Positions 44,510 through 53,817 are shown, counted from the first letter of the stretch. The stretch: DNA of 64,000 nt from Bog-950 sp044225825 (GCA_044225825.1 JBGAIB010000007.1:186001-250000); one strand, 5' to 3'. Notes: generated from the sequence alone by a model not told the origin. Numbers and translations: made by a program.

Positions 44510-46183
44510 ATGCCTCTATTACAAAGTGCCGACTACCTCGTATTCCTGATTTATTTTGTGGTAGTTATCGGTTATGGTAGCTGGATTTATTTCAGCAAAA
44601 AGAAAGCGACCGAAGATTCGAAAGATTATTTTTTAGCAGAAGGACAGTTGACCTGGTGGGCGATTGGCGCATCGTTGATAGCCTCCAACATCAGCGCCGA
44701 ACAGTTTATAGGCATGAGCGGCTCGGGCTTTAAAATGGGGTTGGCTATTGCCAGTTACGAGTGGATGGCTGCCGCTACCCTGATTATAGTAGCCGTATTT
44801 TTTATGCCGGTGTATCTTAAAAACAAGATCTACACCATGCCGCAGTTTCTGCAGCAGCGTTACAACGGTACCGTGGCAATGATTATGGCCGTGTTCTGGT
44901 TGTTATTGTATGTGGTAGTAAACCTTACCTCTATTTTGTATCTGGGTGCTTTAGCGGTTAGCAGCTTATCGGGACTAAACCTTACGGTGTGCATGGTACT
45001 GCTGGCTGTATTTGCATTGGTAATTACACTGGGGGGCATGAAGGTGATAGGCTATACCGATATTATCCAGGTATTCTTTTTAGTAGTTGGAGGTTTGGCC
45101 ACCACTTACCTGGCGTTAAACCTGGTTGCCTCGTTAAGCGGAGGCAGCGGAGCCCTGAGCGGATTTAATTACCTGCTGAGCAATGCAGGCGATCACTTTC
45201 ATATGGTATTAAAAAAGGATAATCCCTTTTATATTGACCTGCCCGGTTTAACCGTGCTGCTAGGCGGCATGTGGATAGCAAACCTGAATTACTGGGGATG
45301 CAACCAATATATCACGCAGCGTGCGCTGGGTGCGGATTTACCAACTGCACGCAGTGGTATTTTGTTTGCGGCCTTCCTTAAACTATTGATGCCGGTAATT
45401 GTGGTGCTGCCGGGTATTGCTGCGTATGTTTTATACCAGCAACATATGGATATAGCTGCCGCCATGGGGCACGGCAAAAATCTGAACCCAGATCACGCCT
45501 ATCCTGTTCTACTAAACCTGCTGCCTGCCGGTTTAAAAGGCCTTGCATTTGCAGCGCTCACAGCAGCCGTTGTTGCTTCTCTGGCAGGTAAAGCCAACAG
45601 CATTTCGACCATTTTTACATTAGATATTTTCAAAAAACATTTAAAGAAAGATGCTGATGAGAAAACTGTGGTGCTTACCGGGCGTATTACTGTTATTGCC
45701 GCCTTGTTGATTGCTGTATTGATTGCACCGTTTTTAGGGATTGATAAAAAGGGTGGCTTTCAGTTTATACAGGATTACACCGGCATGCTGAGCCCCGGCA
45801 TTTTTGCCATGTTTATAATGGGTTTCTTTTACAAGCGTACTACCAGCGCAGCTGCCATCTTTGCTATGGTAGGCGGTTTTGTGCTCTCGCTTATCATATC
45901 GGTGCTGCCGAAATGGATGGATCTTTCTTTCCTTGCTTCTTCAGGTTTTGCCGCCTTAAATGACGACCATGTGTATGCCGTTCCGTTTCTTGACCGTATG
46001 GGCATTGTATTTGTGTTGTGCATAGCCGGCATGTGGCTTATCAGCAATCTGCAGGCAAAGGACGAAGAAAAAGGCAGGGCTATGGAAGTGGATACATCTA
46101 TGTTCCGTGTAAGCAATAGTTTTGCCGTAGGCTCACTACTGATATTAGGTATACTGGCGGCCCTATACACCGTGTTTTGGTAA
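44510..46183 (+). CDS. Sodium/solute symporter, SGLT-like (SSS family)
   Basis: A 557-aa inner-membrane protein with about 14 helices. The early segment SNISAEQFIGMSGSGF is the hallmark of the sugar-transporting branch of the SSS family (Vibrio SGLT type). The helix-5/6 region shows GGMKVIGYTDIIQV, and the NYWGCNQYITQRAL segment matches the conserved NQ-Y-QR region of the sugar site. Sodium-driven uptake of a hexose or related sugar is likely. It stands alone, bounded by a terminator upstream. Its stop is 1 bp from the end of the convergent gene that follows. Confidence 0.9.
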   Translation: MPLLQSADYLVFLIYFVVVIGYGSWIYFSKKKATEDSKDYFLAEGQLTWWAIGASLIASNISAEQFIGMSGSGFKMGLAIASYEWMAAATLIIVAVFFMPVYLKNKIYTMPQFLQQRYNGTVAMIMAVFWLLLYVVVNLTSILYLGALAVSSLSGLNLTVCMVLLAVFALVITLGGMKVIGYTDIIQVFFLVVGGLATTYLALNLVASLSGGSGALSGFNYLLSNAGDHFHMVLKKDNPFYIDLPGLTVLLGGMWIANLNYWGCNQYITQRALGADLPTARSGILFAAFLKLLMPVIVVLPGIAAYVLYQQHMDIAAAMGHGKNLNPDHAYPVLLNLLPAGLKGLAFAALTAAVVASLAGKANSISTIFTLDIFKKHLKKDADEKTVVLTGRITVIAALLIAVLIAPFLGIDKKGGFQFIQDYTGMLSPGIFAMFIMGFFYKRTTSAAAIFAMVGGFVLSLIISVLPKWMDLSFLASSGFAALNDDHVYAVPFLDRMGIVFVLCIAGMWLISNLQAKDEEKGRAMEVDTSMFRVSNSFAVGSLLILGILAALYTVFW

Positions 46184-46184
46184 G

Positions 46185-47081
46185 CTATTTGTAAACCGCA
46201 ATGGTGTTGCAATGCTTCAATCTGCGTTGCGTAGCATATAGCTGTAAACTGCCCTTTGTATAATTTAAACCTGCGCCATACCTGAAGCTGGCCCCCTTTC
46301 TACAAACAAAGTGCCGCGTAACAAGTAGTTTAAATGTAAATACCCCCCGCTCTGCCATATCCATTTTATAAAGATCGGCCCGGTTACGATTACCGCTATT
46401 GCAGAAACCCAACAGGTAAATACCGCTGCTATCACGGGCCAAATTAATGGATTGATAAGCCGGCCATTGAAGCGAATCGGGTACGTGATAGGTTGCAAAA
46501 GAATCGCAGGCGTTGTTTGCTCCACTTCGATAAAAATCGATGTTCCGCGTATCCCAATCCCCAACAGCCACCAGCATACCATAGGCAGGAGCAGAACATG
46601 CAGCTGTTGCACCGGCGGTGCTCCGTTTGAAAGTGCCACTTCTGCTTTTAACTACCTCGTGTTGCACACTGCAACCTGTATCGCTCACCATACCAAGCAC
46701 GATTTCAGATTTGTTCTTAGCTATATTATCCTCCACACCCACTACCAGGGTATGGTTTAGGAGTTGAAAACCGCCGGCATGTCTGTAGGGAAACGAATCC
46801 AGCATTTGCATATTGCTGGAGGTGCCCTGGTGCGTAACAAGGCAGTAAGCGAAGCGACCGGAGCTACCGGTTAAAACATAATTCGGTTGCTCATCAGACA
46901 AAATGCTTTGCACGCCTTGCAGATGACCTTCGCCGGATGGTAACGGGCCTGTGTAAGTAAAGTGATCGAGAATGGGATTTGTTCCTAATTTTTGAAATGC
47001 GGTGAGCACCTCACTTGTCTGTGAATACCCATTCCTGCAAAAAATAAACACTAAAGAAAGTGCTGTCAATACGCGCATCAT
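46185..47081 (-). CDS. Exported protein of unknown function
   Basis: A 298-aa protein. A signal peptide is seen (about 1-20, ending GYSQ). The rest is all-beta in character with repeated short strands (QSILSDEQPNYVLTGSSG, SINLARDSSGIYLLGF), which may form a small beta-propeller. It has seven cysteines in the mature part. No catalytic motif, lipobox or T9SS sorting domain was found. I do not recognise the family. It is convergent with the sugar symporter and divergent from the histidine kinase gene. Confidence 0.65.
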   Translation of the reverse strand: MMRVLTALSLVFIFCRNGYSQTSEVLTAFQKLGTNPILDHFTYTGPLPSGEGHLQGVQSILSDEQPNYVLTGSSGRFAYCLVTHQGTSSNMQMLDSFPYRHAGGFQLLNHTLVVGVEDNIAKNKSEIVLGMVSDTGCSVQHEVVKSRSGTFKRSTAGATAACSAPAYGMLVAVGDWDTRNIDFYRSGANNACDSFATYHVPDSLQWPAYQSINLARDSSGIYLLGFCNSGNRNRADLYKMDMAERGVFTFKLLVTRHFVCRKGASFRYGAGLNYTKGSLQLYATQRRLKHCNTIAVYK

Positions 47082-47125
47082 CAGGCAAATATAGGATTAG
47101 CGGTCAGCGGCATGCTGTAGGGGTG

Positions 47126-47156
47126 TTTGCTTAGTGACATTAAGCTGTTAAATTTG
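47126..47156 (+). promoter_or_regulatory. Consensus Bacteroidetes promoter of the histidine kinase gene
   Basis: TTTG (47126-47129), exactly 19 nt, then TAAATTTG (47149-47156) is a full match to TTTG-N19-TAnnTTTG. The predicted start near 47163 leaves only about 8 nt before the ATG at 47171. Confidence 0.75.
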
Positions 47157-47170
47157 AATTAACCCGAGAT

Positions 47171-48937
47171 ATGATGCTGCACAGCCATCCCGAGCAAGAG
47201 CCGAAATTTTTACAATTTGAGAAGTTAGTTAAACTGCGCGACGAAGCGGCCGTGCAAGCAGGTTTTGCCTTACGTAAGCAGGCGGCTGAGGAAGGAAATA
47301 AGGCCATTGTAAACTATGTGAATGTGCACCTGGCAAATTTCTTCAGCGATGTACAGAACCGCTATGCTTTTGCCATTGGGTTTATACAAGATGCCTTAGC
47401 TGAACTGGATGCACAAACCGATTACGAGGCCATGGGCGGCTACTACATCAGCATTGGCCGCAACTACTCGCTGTTGGGCGATATGAACAAGTGCCGTGAT
47501 TCCTACATCAAGGCCATCAGCGTGTTAGAAAAAAGAGAACTGAGCCAGAAAGGCAAAACGCGCCTTGGGTTAGCTTATCAAAACCTGGGAGCCCTATTTA
47601 TAGAGTTAAAGCTTGGGCACCTGGCTGATGAATTTTTACAAAAGGCATTTGATGTTTTTACTGAGTTTGACGATAAGGCCCGCCTGTTTCTTACACACAA
47701 TAGTTTAGCAGCCCGTACCGATGACCGCGCGCAAAAGCTTTTTCATTTCGATACCTCCATTTCATATGCCAGGCAAACCGGTAACGCGTTGGCTGCGGCA
47801 GTTATTACAGGGAGCAAGGGCAGTTACTTATGTGCCGATGAGCCAACAGAAGAAGGTATGGCCTGTTTAAATGAAGCCTACGACAGCCTTAGCAAATGGG
47901 GACATACACGCTATTTAAGCGATGTAACTCAAATGCTGGGGATTGCCTATGCAAAAACCGGTGCACATGACAAGGCCATTGACTTTTATAAAAGATCGCA
48001 TGAGTTATTTGAAGAAAGCGGTGCGCAAACCAACCAGATAAACCTGTACCGTTATTGGGGTGATAGCTTACGCGCCCTGGGTAATTTAGGGGAAGCACTG
48101 GAAAAATACGACCTGCACGAAAAACACCGCGAAACCATGCAGGCATTCAATACCGCATCGGCGGTTACGGAAGCGCGGCTCCGTTTTGAGTTAGAGGAAG
48201 AGAGGCAGGAAACCGAACAATTGCAAAAGAAGAACAGAGAAATAGAAGAATACGCCCACCTTTTAGAAATAACCAATAGTGAATTACGGCAGATAACCCA
48301 TGTAGCCAGTCACGATTTAAAAGAGCCGCTGCGGATGATCACCAATTACTCGCAGTTGCTAGAAAAAAGTTTGAACGGAAAAATTACCGACGAACAAAAG
48401 CAGTATATCAGTTTTTTAAACGAAGGGGGCACGCGGATGCTAAAGGTTTTAAAGGACCTGATAATGCTCTCTAAAATAAATGCCAACGAAAACCGGGAAG
48501 ACCTGGAACTAAACAGCGTTTGGAACGCCGTTAAATTTGAATTGCGCGATGCCATTCAGGCACGAAATACAGTTTTAGAGTGTGACGAACTACCCGTAAT
48601 AAAAGCGGATGCTGAAAACATTTACCAGTTGTTCTACAACCTGATAAGCAACGGGGTTTATCATACTACTTCCGAGCAACCGGTTGTTAAACTCCGGTAT
48701 CAATTTTTAAATACTGAGCACAGATTTGAGGTGCATGATAACGGCATGGGCATACCTGCCGAATACCGGGAAAAAGTGTTTATCATTTTCCAGCGGCTAC
48801 ATAACCGCGATAACTACGAAGGCAATGGCATAGGACTTGCCATTTGCAAAAAAGTGGTTGACTATATGCGGGGTAAAATCTGGATTGAAGATTCGCCGTT
48901 AGGCGGTGCCTGCTTTGTATGTACTATACCGGCCTGA
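47171..48937 (+). CDS. Cytoplasmic TPR-containing sensor histidine kinase
   Basis: A 588-aa protein without signal peptide or membrane helix. Residues about 15-320 form TPR-like helical repeats (for example YISIGRNYSLLGDMNKCRDS, GIAYAKTGAHDKAIDFY). A coiled coil follows (about 330-370). The HisKA domain has its phospho-accepting histidine in HVASHDLKEPLRM (about residue 380). The HATPase domain (about 480-588) shows the N box NLISNG, G1 DNGMGIP and G2 EGNGIGLAI. The sensory input is probably protein-protein binding or a cytoplasmic ligand through the TPRs. No response-regulator gene is next to it, so it is an orphan kinase in this window. Confidence 0.9.
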   Translation: MMLHSHPEQEPKFLQFEKLVKLRDEAAVQAGFALRKQAAEEGNKAIVNYVNVHLANFFSDVQNRYAFAIGFIQDALAELDAQTDYEAMGGYYISIGRNYSLLGDMNKCRDSYIKAISVLEKRELSQKGKTRLGLAYQNLGALFIELKLGHLADEFLQKAFDVFTEFDDKARLFLTHNSLAARTDDRAQKLFHFDTSISYARQTGNALAAAVITGSKGSYLCADEPTEEGMACLNEAYDSLSKWGHTRYLSDVTQMLGIAYAKTGAHDKAIDFYKRSHELFEESGAQTNQINLYRYWGDSLRALGNLGEALEKYDLHEKHRETMQAFNTASAVTEARLRFELEEERQETEQLQKKNREIEEYAHLLEITNSELRQITHVASHDLKEPLRMITNYSQLLEKSLNGKITDEQKQYISFLNEGGTRMLKVLKDLIMLSKINANENREDLELNSVWNAVKFELRDAIQARNTVLECDELPVIKADAENIYQLFYNLISNGVYHTTSEQPVVKLRYQFLNTEHRFEVHDNGMGIPAEYREKVFIIFQRLHNRDNYEGNGIGLAICKKVVDYMRGKIWIEDSPLGGACFVCTIPA

Positions 48938-48977
48938 CCCTGCACCGGTTGATCAGGGATTGTTATCTTAGCTACAC

Positions 48978-49805
48978 ATGACAGACTATACGCAACTGGG
49001 AGAACGTTACCTACTGCATCTGGGTAAGGATATGCTGCAATACTTTTTGTTTGCAGGCATCCCTTACCTTATCTTCTATGTAATTTTTAAGTCTCGCCTG
49101 TTCCGTTTTAAAATCCAGCAAAAGTACCCTGAGCATAAGCATATACAGCGCGAGATTTTGTATTCGCTGCAGTCGATGGCGATTTTTACCACAGTGGGTA
49201 CGGCAATCTTCGCACTTAAACAGCATGGCTATACCGCCATCTATACCGACCTGCATGCACACTCAATGCTTTATTTCTTTTCATCGATTGTACTATTTAT
49301 ACTGGCACACGACACCTACTTTTACTGGAGCCACCGAATGATGCATCATAAAAAAATCTATCCTTATGTGCACCTCATTCATCACAAGAGCATTAACCCT
49401 ACCCCCTGGGCAGCTTTTGCCTTTCACCCGATAGAAGCCATCATGCAAGTAGCTATATTGCCCATTATGGTGTTCCTGCTGCCACTACACCCATTCGCCA
49501 TTATCACCTGGGGGTTATATCAGTTAGCACTCAATATTGGCGGACATGTGGGCTTTGAGCTTTTCAATAAAGGCTTTACCCAACGGCTTTTGACTAAATG
49601 GCATAATACCAGTACCCACCATAACATGCATCACCGCTATGTAACCTGCAATTACGGTTTGTATTTTAATATATGGGACCGATTGATGGGCACCAACCAT
49701 GCCCGTTATGATGCGGAGTTTGAAGCCATTTGCGAAAGGCGCGGAGCTGAACTACCGAGCTTAAACAGCGAATTGCAGCAGGTTACCGAACCGGAATCGG
49801 TTTAG
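48978..49805 (+). CDS. Sterol desaturase / fatty acid hydroxylase family membrane enzyme
   Basis: A 275-aa di-iron membrane enzyme. Four or five hydrophobic segments are present, and the histidine clusters of the ERG3/FA-hydroxylase family are in place: HDTYFYWSHRMMHH (about 112-125), HLIHHKS (about 130-136) and HNTSTHHNMHH (about 210-220). It introduces a hydroxyl or double bond into a lipid; candidates in Bacteroidetes are carotenoids, ornithine/sphingolipid-type lipids or fatty acids. A -7-like TATCTTAG (48964-48971) ends 6 nt before the ATG. It follows the kinase gene by 40 bp. Confidence 0.87.
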   Translation: MTDYTQLGERYLLHLGKDMLQYFLFAGIPYLIFYVIFKSRLFRFKIQQKYPEHKHIQREILYSLQSMAIFTTVGTAIFALKQHGYTAIYTDLHAHSMLYFFSSIVLFILAHDTYFYWSHRMMHHKKIYPYVHLIHHKSINPTPWAAFAFHPIEAIMQVAILPIMVFLLPLHPFAIITWGLYQLALNIGGHVGFELFNKGFTQRLLTKWHNTSTHHNMHHRYVTCNYGLYFNIWDRLMGTNHARYDAEFEAICERRGAELPSLNSELQQVTEPESV

Positions 49806-49808
49806 TTT

Positions 49809-50327
49809 CTATTTCCAGCGTATATACATCCTTACGCCCACATCTCCATTCGTGTATTCGAGATAGGAGGGCTGCTCTATCTTGGCCTTTGACAGGGTAT
49901 CTGTTACAATAGCTCCCATACCATCATCGGCATCAAAGTCGTCGTTATCGAACACATAAACGGTAAGGGTGCGGTCAAGTGATACTGTTGCCGCCGGTTC
50001 TATATCAAAACCTATCGGTAAATTGCTGTGGTTGCAATTTAGCTTGCTATAAGCTGATGAAGCGCCGACCGTATCGCCAAGATTGTCGTACATCTGAATG
50101 GCAAGGTCAGGACGGCCATAAGGGTCGCTGATAAAAATTTCGCTGTCCCAGGTGCCGCCACCGGGTGGTGAGGGCGGAAAAGCTGTAACCGTTACTCTAT
50201 AAACTTCCACGGCAACCGGGTTTTCTACTTTGTGGGCCTTTTTGCTGCAGCCTGACAGGAGCAGCGCTAATATTAGCATACGGGGGGTAAAAACCGCAAG
50301 ACGCAGTATATTGGAGATGTGGGGCAT
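49809..50327 (-). CDS. Putative lipoprotein with C2-like domain
   Basis: A 172-aa protein. The lipoprotein signal peptide has a lipobox LLLSGC (cysteine about residue 27) followed by SKK. A later ATG (50279) would also make a signal peptide but would lose the basic residues before it. The mature part reads like a C2-type beta-sandwich: FISDPYGRPDLAIQM near its start and VYVFDNDDFDADDGMG with clustered aspartates, as in calcium-binding C2 loops. The family could not be named. It is probably membrane-anchored in the periplasm or at the outer membrane. It converges on the desaturase gene with a 3-bp gap. Confidence 0.72.
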   Translation of the reverse strand: MPHISNILRLAVFTPRMLILALLLSGCSKKAHKVENPVAVEVYRVTVTAFPPSPPGGGTWDSEIFISDPYGRPDLAIQMYDNLGDTVGASSAYSKLNCNHSNLPIGFDIEPAATVSLDRTLTVYVFDNDDFDADDGMGAIVTDTLSKAKIEQPSYLEYTNGDVGVRMYIRWK

Positions 50328-50483
50328 ACCTAATCTACGTTAATAAATGAATTTTGGTTCATTAAAGGTATTGTTTTAGACCTAACTGACGAACCGGTGA
50401 TTTTAACAGCAGTTTTTAAAAAATTATTAGGTTCACAGGATAACCCAAACACCTATTTACACATACCTGCTAAGTAATTTCGT

Positions 50484-51920
50484 ATGACAAGAGAATCGTG
50501 GTTAAAACTCTGCGCTACCCTGGGGCTGGGCGCAATGCTACCTAAAGGAGCCTTTGCGGAAGCCTTTATTGACAGCTTACCGGAATTGAAAGCCTCCGAC
50601 TTCGGAAAAGATTTTGTGTGGGGAACCGCAACCGCCGCCTATCAAATTGAAGGAGGATGGAACGAAGACGGCAAAGGAGAAAGTGTATGGGACCACTTTG
50701 TACATAAGCATAAAGGCAAAATTAAAACACACGAAACCGGTGATATTGCCTGCGACTTCTATCACCGATACGAGAGCGATATTGAACTAATGCATAAAAT
50801 GCACATTCCGGCCTCACGTTTTTCGCTGGCGTGGAGCCGTATTTTACCACAAGGCACAGGCCAGGTCAATCAAAAGGGTATTGACTTCTATAACAGGGTA
50901 ATTGATAAGTGCCTTAAAGAAAATGTAACGCCCTGGGTAACCTGTTACCACTGGGATTTACCGCAAGCCCTGGAAGCAAAAGGCGGTTGGGCTAATCGCG
51001 ATGTAATTAAATGGTTTGAAGAATTTGTAGAGGTGTGCGCTAAAAATTACGGCGACCGCGTAAAAAACTGGATGGTATTTAACGAACCACTGGCCTTTAC
51101 CATGTTAGGATATATGGTGGGTATGCATGCACCGGGCCATGTTAATTTTAAAAAGTTTTACCGGGCCGTACACCATGTTACCATGTGCCACGGAGCAGGG
51201 GGGCGTGTACTGCGCGAGCATGTTAAAGATGGCCATATAGGCACTACCTTTAGTTGCAGTATGCTGGATGGCTGGAAGGACAAACCAGCCAATCTGAAAG
51301 CTGCCAAGCGGTTAGATGCCATGATTAATCGCCTGTTTATTGAACCGGTAGTAGGCCTTGGCTACCCTACCAAGGATTTGCCCGTACTGAAGCACGTAGA
51401 AAAACAGATGCTGCCCGGCGATGCTGAAAAAATGAAATTTGATTTCGATTTTATCGGTGTACAGAACTACTCGCGCATCGTAGCCAAAAACCTGGGCCTG
51501 GTACCAATGGTGCATGCTGTGAATGTGCCACCGAAAAAACTGGGACACGATGTAACCGAAATGAACTGGGAAGTATACCCGGAAGGCATGTACCGCATTA
51601 TTAAACAGTTTGCGGCATACCCTAATGTCAAGAAAATTTACGTTACCGAAAACGGTGTAGCCTTTAAGGATGAAATGGTGAACGGAGAGATTAATGATCC
51701 TAAACGCATTCAGTTTTTACAGGATTACCTGCGCTACGTATTAAAAGCAAAACAAGAAGGAGTACCTTTGCACGGCTACTTTATCTGGAGCTTTATGGAC
51801 AACTTTGAATGGGCCGAAGGCTTTAAGCCACGCTTTGGCCTGGTGGGCGTTGATTTTAAAACCCAACAACGCACCATAAAGGCTAGTGGTAAATGGTTTA
51901 GTGAGTTTTTACAAAAATAG
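50484..51920 (+). CDS. Glycoside hydrolase family 1 beta-glucosidase
   Basis: A 478-aa enzyme of family GH1. The signature FVWGTATAAYQIEGG starts the barrel (about residue 43). The acid/base glutamate is in FNEP (about residue 199) and the nucleophile in VTENG (about residue 388). YHWDLPQAL and SFMDNFEW complete the sugar site. It removes beta-linked glucose or related sugars from disaccharides and glycosides. Unlike most GH1 enzymes it has about 35 extra N-terminal residues with a hydrophobic stretch (WLKLCATLGLGAML) after an RES motif, like a degenerate Tat or Sec leader, so export is possible. It precedes an acyltransferase gene by 18 bp. Confidence 0.93.
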   Translation: MTRESWLKLCATLGLGAMLPKGAFAEAFIDSLPELKASDFGKDFVWGTATAAYQIEGGWNEDGKGESVWDHFVHKHKGKIKTHETGDIACDFYHRYESDIELMHKMHIPASRFSLAWSRILPQGTGQVNQKGIDFYNRVIDKCLKENVTPWVTCYHWDLPQALEAKGGWANRDVIKWFEEFVEVCAKNYGDRVKNWMVFNEPLAFTMLGYMVGMHAPGHVNFKKFYRAVHHVTMCHGAGGRVLREHVKDGHIGTTFSCSMLDGWKDKPANLKAAKRLDAMINRLFIEPVVGLGYPTKDLPVLKHVEKQMLPGDAEKMKFDFDFIGVQNYSRIVAKNLGLVPMVHAVNVPPKKLGHDVTEMNWEVYPEGMYRIIKQFAAYPNVKKIYVTENGVAFKDEMVNGEINDPKRIQFLQDYLRYVLKAKQEGVPLHGYFIWSFMDNFEWAEGFKPRFGLVGVDFKTQQRTIKASGKWFSEFLQK

Positions 51921-51938
51921 ACTACTTCAAATTCCTGT

Positions 51939-53009
51939 ATGCGCATTCATTTTTTGGACAGCACGCGTGGTTTAGCGGCTTTGATGGTTATTATATTCCA
52001 TGTAAACGGGCTGTATTTTTTTGATATAACACACTGGGGACAAACTAATGCCTTTAATATTTTAACGACCATTTTTAACGGTTCGGATGCCGTATCTTAT
52101 TTTTTCGTATTAAGCGGCTTTGTACTTTCCTTTAAATACTTCCAGAGCAATTTCGATGAGCCGTTATTAAAATATACTGCCCGGCGACTATTCAGGATTT
52201 TACCGCTCTACCTGATCGTAGTGATTCTTTCCTATCTCTTTTTAGCTAGTGGCAATAGCAAAATGGATTTCATTAAAGAACTAAACCTATTCTCGGGCAG
52301 CAATAAGCTGGTGAAACCGGGCTGGTCGCTAAGCGTTGAAATCTGCTTATCGCTGTTAGTGCCATTTATGGTAATACTCATAAAAAATGACCTGAAGCGT
52401 TCGGTATTTTTGCTTGTGGTGCTTATATTAAGCTATAGGTGGATTACCTGCTTTACCACACACTTTTTACTGGGAAGTATGCTGGCTTATTTGGTTTCAA
52501 TGCCCACTTCCATCAATTTTTTCTCCGGCATACTACAAAGCAGCGGTCGCCGAATAGCCATTTTTCTGCTTTTACTGCTGCCCTACTCCATGCGCTTTTG
52601 GATAAACTTAGTTCCGCCATTAAAAACCGCTGTAGACACCGGTTGCGAATTGATAAACCTGCAGAAAGATTATTTCTACTTCTTCCTCTCGGCCTTTGCC
52701 TCTTTTATGGTTATATACTTAGTGCTTAAAGAACCACTATTGCAAAAGATTCTGAGTCTATCTCCACTAACCTATTTGGGTAAAATATCCTTTAGTCTGT
52801 ATCTGGTACACTATCCTTTGCTTAAATTTTTCGAAACTATTAACCCCATAGGAACGGAACTGATTAATGGCTCGCATGTGCAAACCTTGCTTGCTTACCA
52901 ATTTATCATCATTGCCGCATCTGCTTTGGTAGCGTCCTTGACGTATTACGCCATCGAAAAACCGTTTATGGACCTGGGGAAAAAAGTTATCTACCGGTTA
53001 AATTTTTAA
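51939..53009 (+). CDS. Acyltransferase 3 family membrane protein (OafA/YrhL-like)
   Basis: A 356-aa inner-membrane protein with about ten helices. The N-terminal LDSTRGLAALMVIIFH has the family R and the catalytic-type histidine, and FFVLSGFVLS and the RRLFRILPLYL helix follow as expected. Acyltransferase 3 proteins transfer acetyl or other acyl groups to sugars of surface or secreted glycans. It lacks the SGNH extension found in the longer OafA type. It begins 18 bp after the beta-glucosidase stop, so the two are probably one operon, though a functional link is not obvious. Confidence 0.9.
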   Translation: MRIHFLDSTRGLAALMVIIFHVNGLYFFDITHWGQTNAFNILTTIFNGSDAVSYFFVLSGFVLSFKYFQSNFDEPLLKYTARRLFRILPLYLIVVILSYLFLASGNSKMDFIKELNLFSGSNKLVKPGWSLSVEICLSLLVPFMVILIKNDLKRSVFLLVVLILSYRWITCFTTHFLLGSMLAYLVSMPTSINFFSGILQSSGRRIAIFLLLLLPYSMRFWINLVPPLKTAVDTGCELINLQKDYFYFFLSAFASFMVIYLVLKEPLLQKILSLSPLTYLGKISFSLYLVHYPLLKFFETINPIGTELINGSHVQTLLAYQFIIIAASALVASLTYYAIEKPFMDLGKKVIYRLNF

Positions 53010-53061
53010 CATCCACTTCCAGGCTAAACATTCACTAAATGGGCCTATAGACGGCAACTCT

Positions 53062-53817
53062 CTAGAAGTTGTCCCTTATATAATCGCGCGCCTGTTGCTG
53101 GGTTAAGGCGGCAAAGTTGCGATAGCGGTGGTGTACATCGATAATTTCCTTCAGCGCGTCCTGCACCAATTCAATATTTTCCCAGGTTTGTAAATCGGCT
53201 ATCACCTTTGGCAAACAGCCCTTTTTATAGGCTATCTGTCCTAACACATGCACCAGTGTGTTCCGCACACGAGCGGTTTTATCAAACTGCAATTCCTTCA
53301 GCAGGGGTAAGATGTCCTGCGGATGGGTGCGCCCCCGCAATTCAATGCCATGACAAATTTCCCGACGTACTTCCATATCAGTGTGGTGCAGGTATTTTTT
53401 TGCCCAGGCTAAAACCGGTTCAGGATTCTTCTCTCCCATTTTTTTCACCGAGCCTATGACAGCATTGCGCACTGTATGGTGTTCATCAAACAACCCCTTA
53501 TCAAAAAAACGCTCAACCACGGGAAAGGAATTGATGCCAATTTCGCCGGCAGCATTTACAGCAGTTTGGCGGATGTGGTAGGGCGTTGCCTCCATCAAGT
53601 TCCACAAGACCTCTACCACCCGAGCATGCAAATTTTTATGCGCGATATAAATGCGGCCAACAGCAAGATATGCCGCTTTGCGGATGTAGGTATCCTCCTC
53701 ATTAAAATACACCAGGGTGTGGTGGTATTTCCCCGCCTTTAATTCGTTATGTATTGCCAGCTGTATCTCCTGCATTAATTGAAGACGCTGGTCTTTCGGT
53801 AAATCGTAGAATCCCAT
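53062..53817 (-). CDS. HEAT-repeat protein
   Basis: A 251-aa all-helical protein made of about six HEAT repeats (for example TYIRKAAYLAVGRIYI, HIRQTAVNAAGEIGIN, HTVRNAVIGSVKKMGE, VRNTLVHVLGQIAYKKG). These resemble PBS-lyase HEAT or AlkD-like DNA-glycosylase scaffolds. The AlkD active-site residues were not convincingly found, so only a scaffold or binding role can be stated. No signal peptide is seen, so it is probably cytoplasmic. It is convergent with the acyltransferase and divergent from the T9SS protein gene. Confidence 0.78.
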   Translation of the reverse strand: MGFYDLPKDQRLQLMQEIQLAIHNELKAGKYHHTLVYFNEEDTYIRKAAYLAVGRIYIAHKNLHARVVEVLWNLMEATPYHIRQTAVNAAGEIGINSFPVVERFFDKGLFDEHHTVRNAVIGSVKKMGEKNPEPVLAWAKKYLHHTDMEVRREICHGIELRGRTHPQDILPLLKELQFDKTARVRNTLVHVLGQIAYKKGCLPKVIADLQTWENIELVQDALKEIIDVHHRYRNFAALTQQQARDYIRDNF

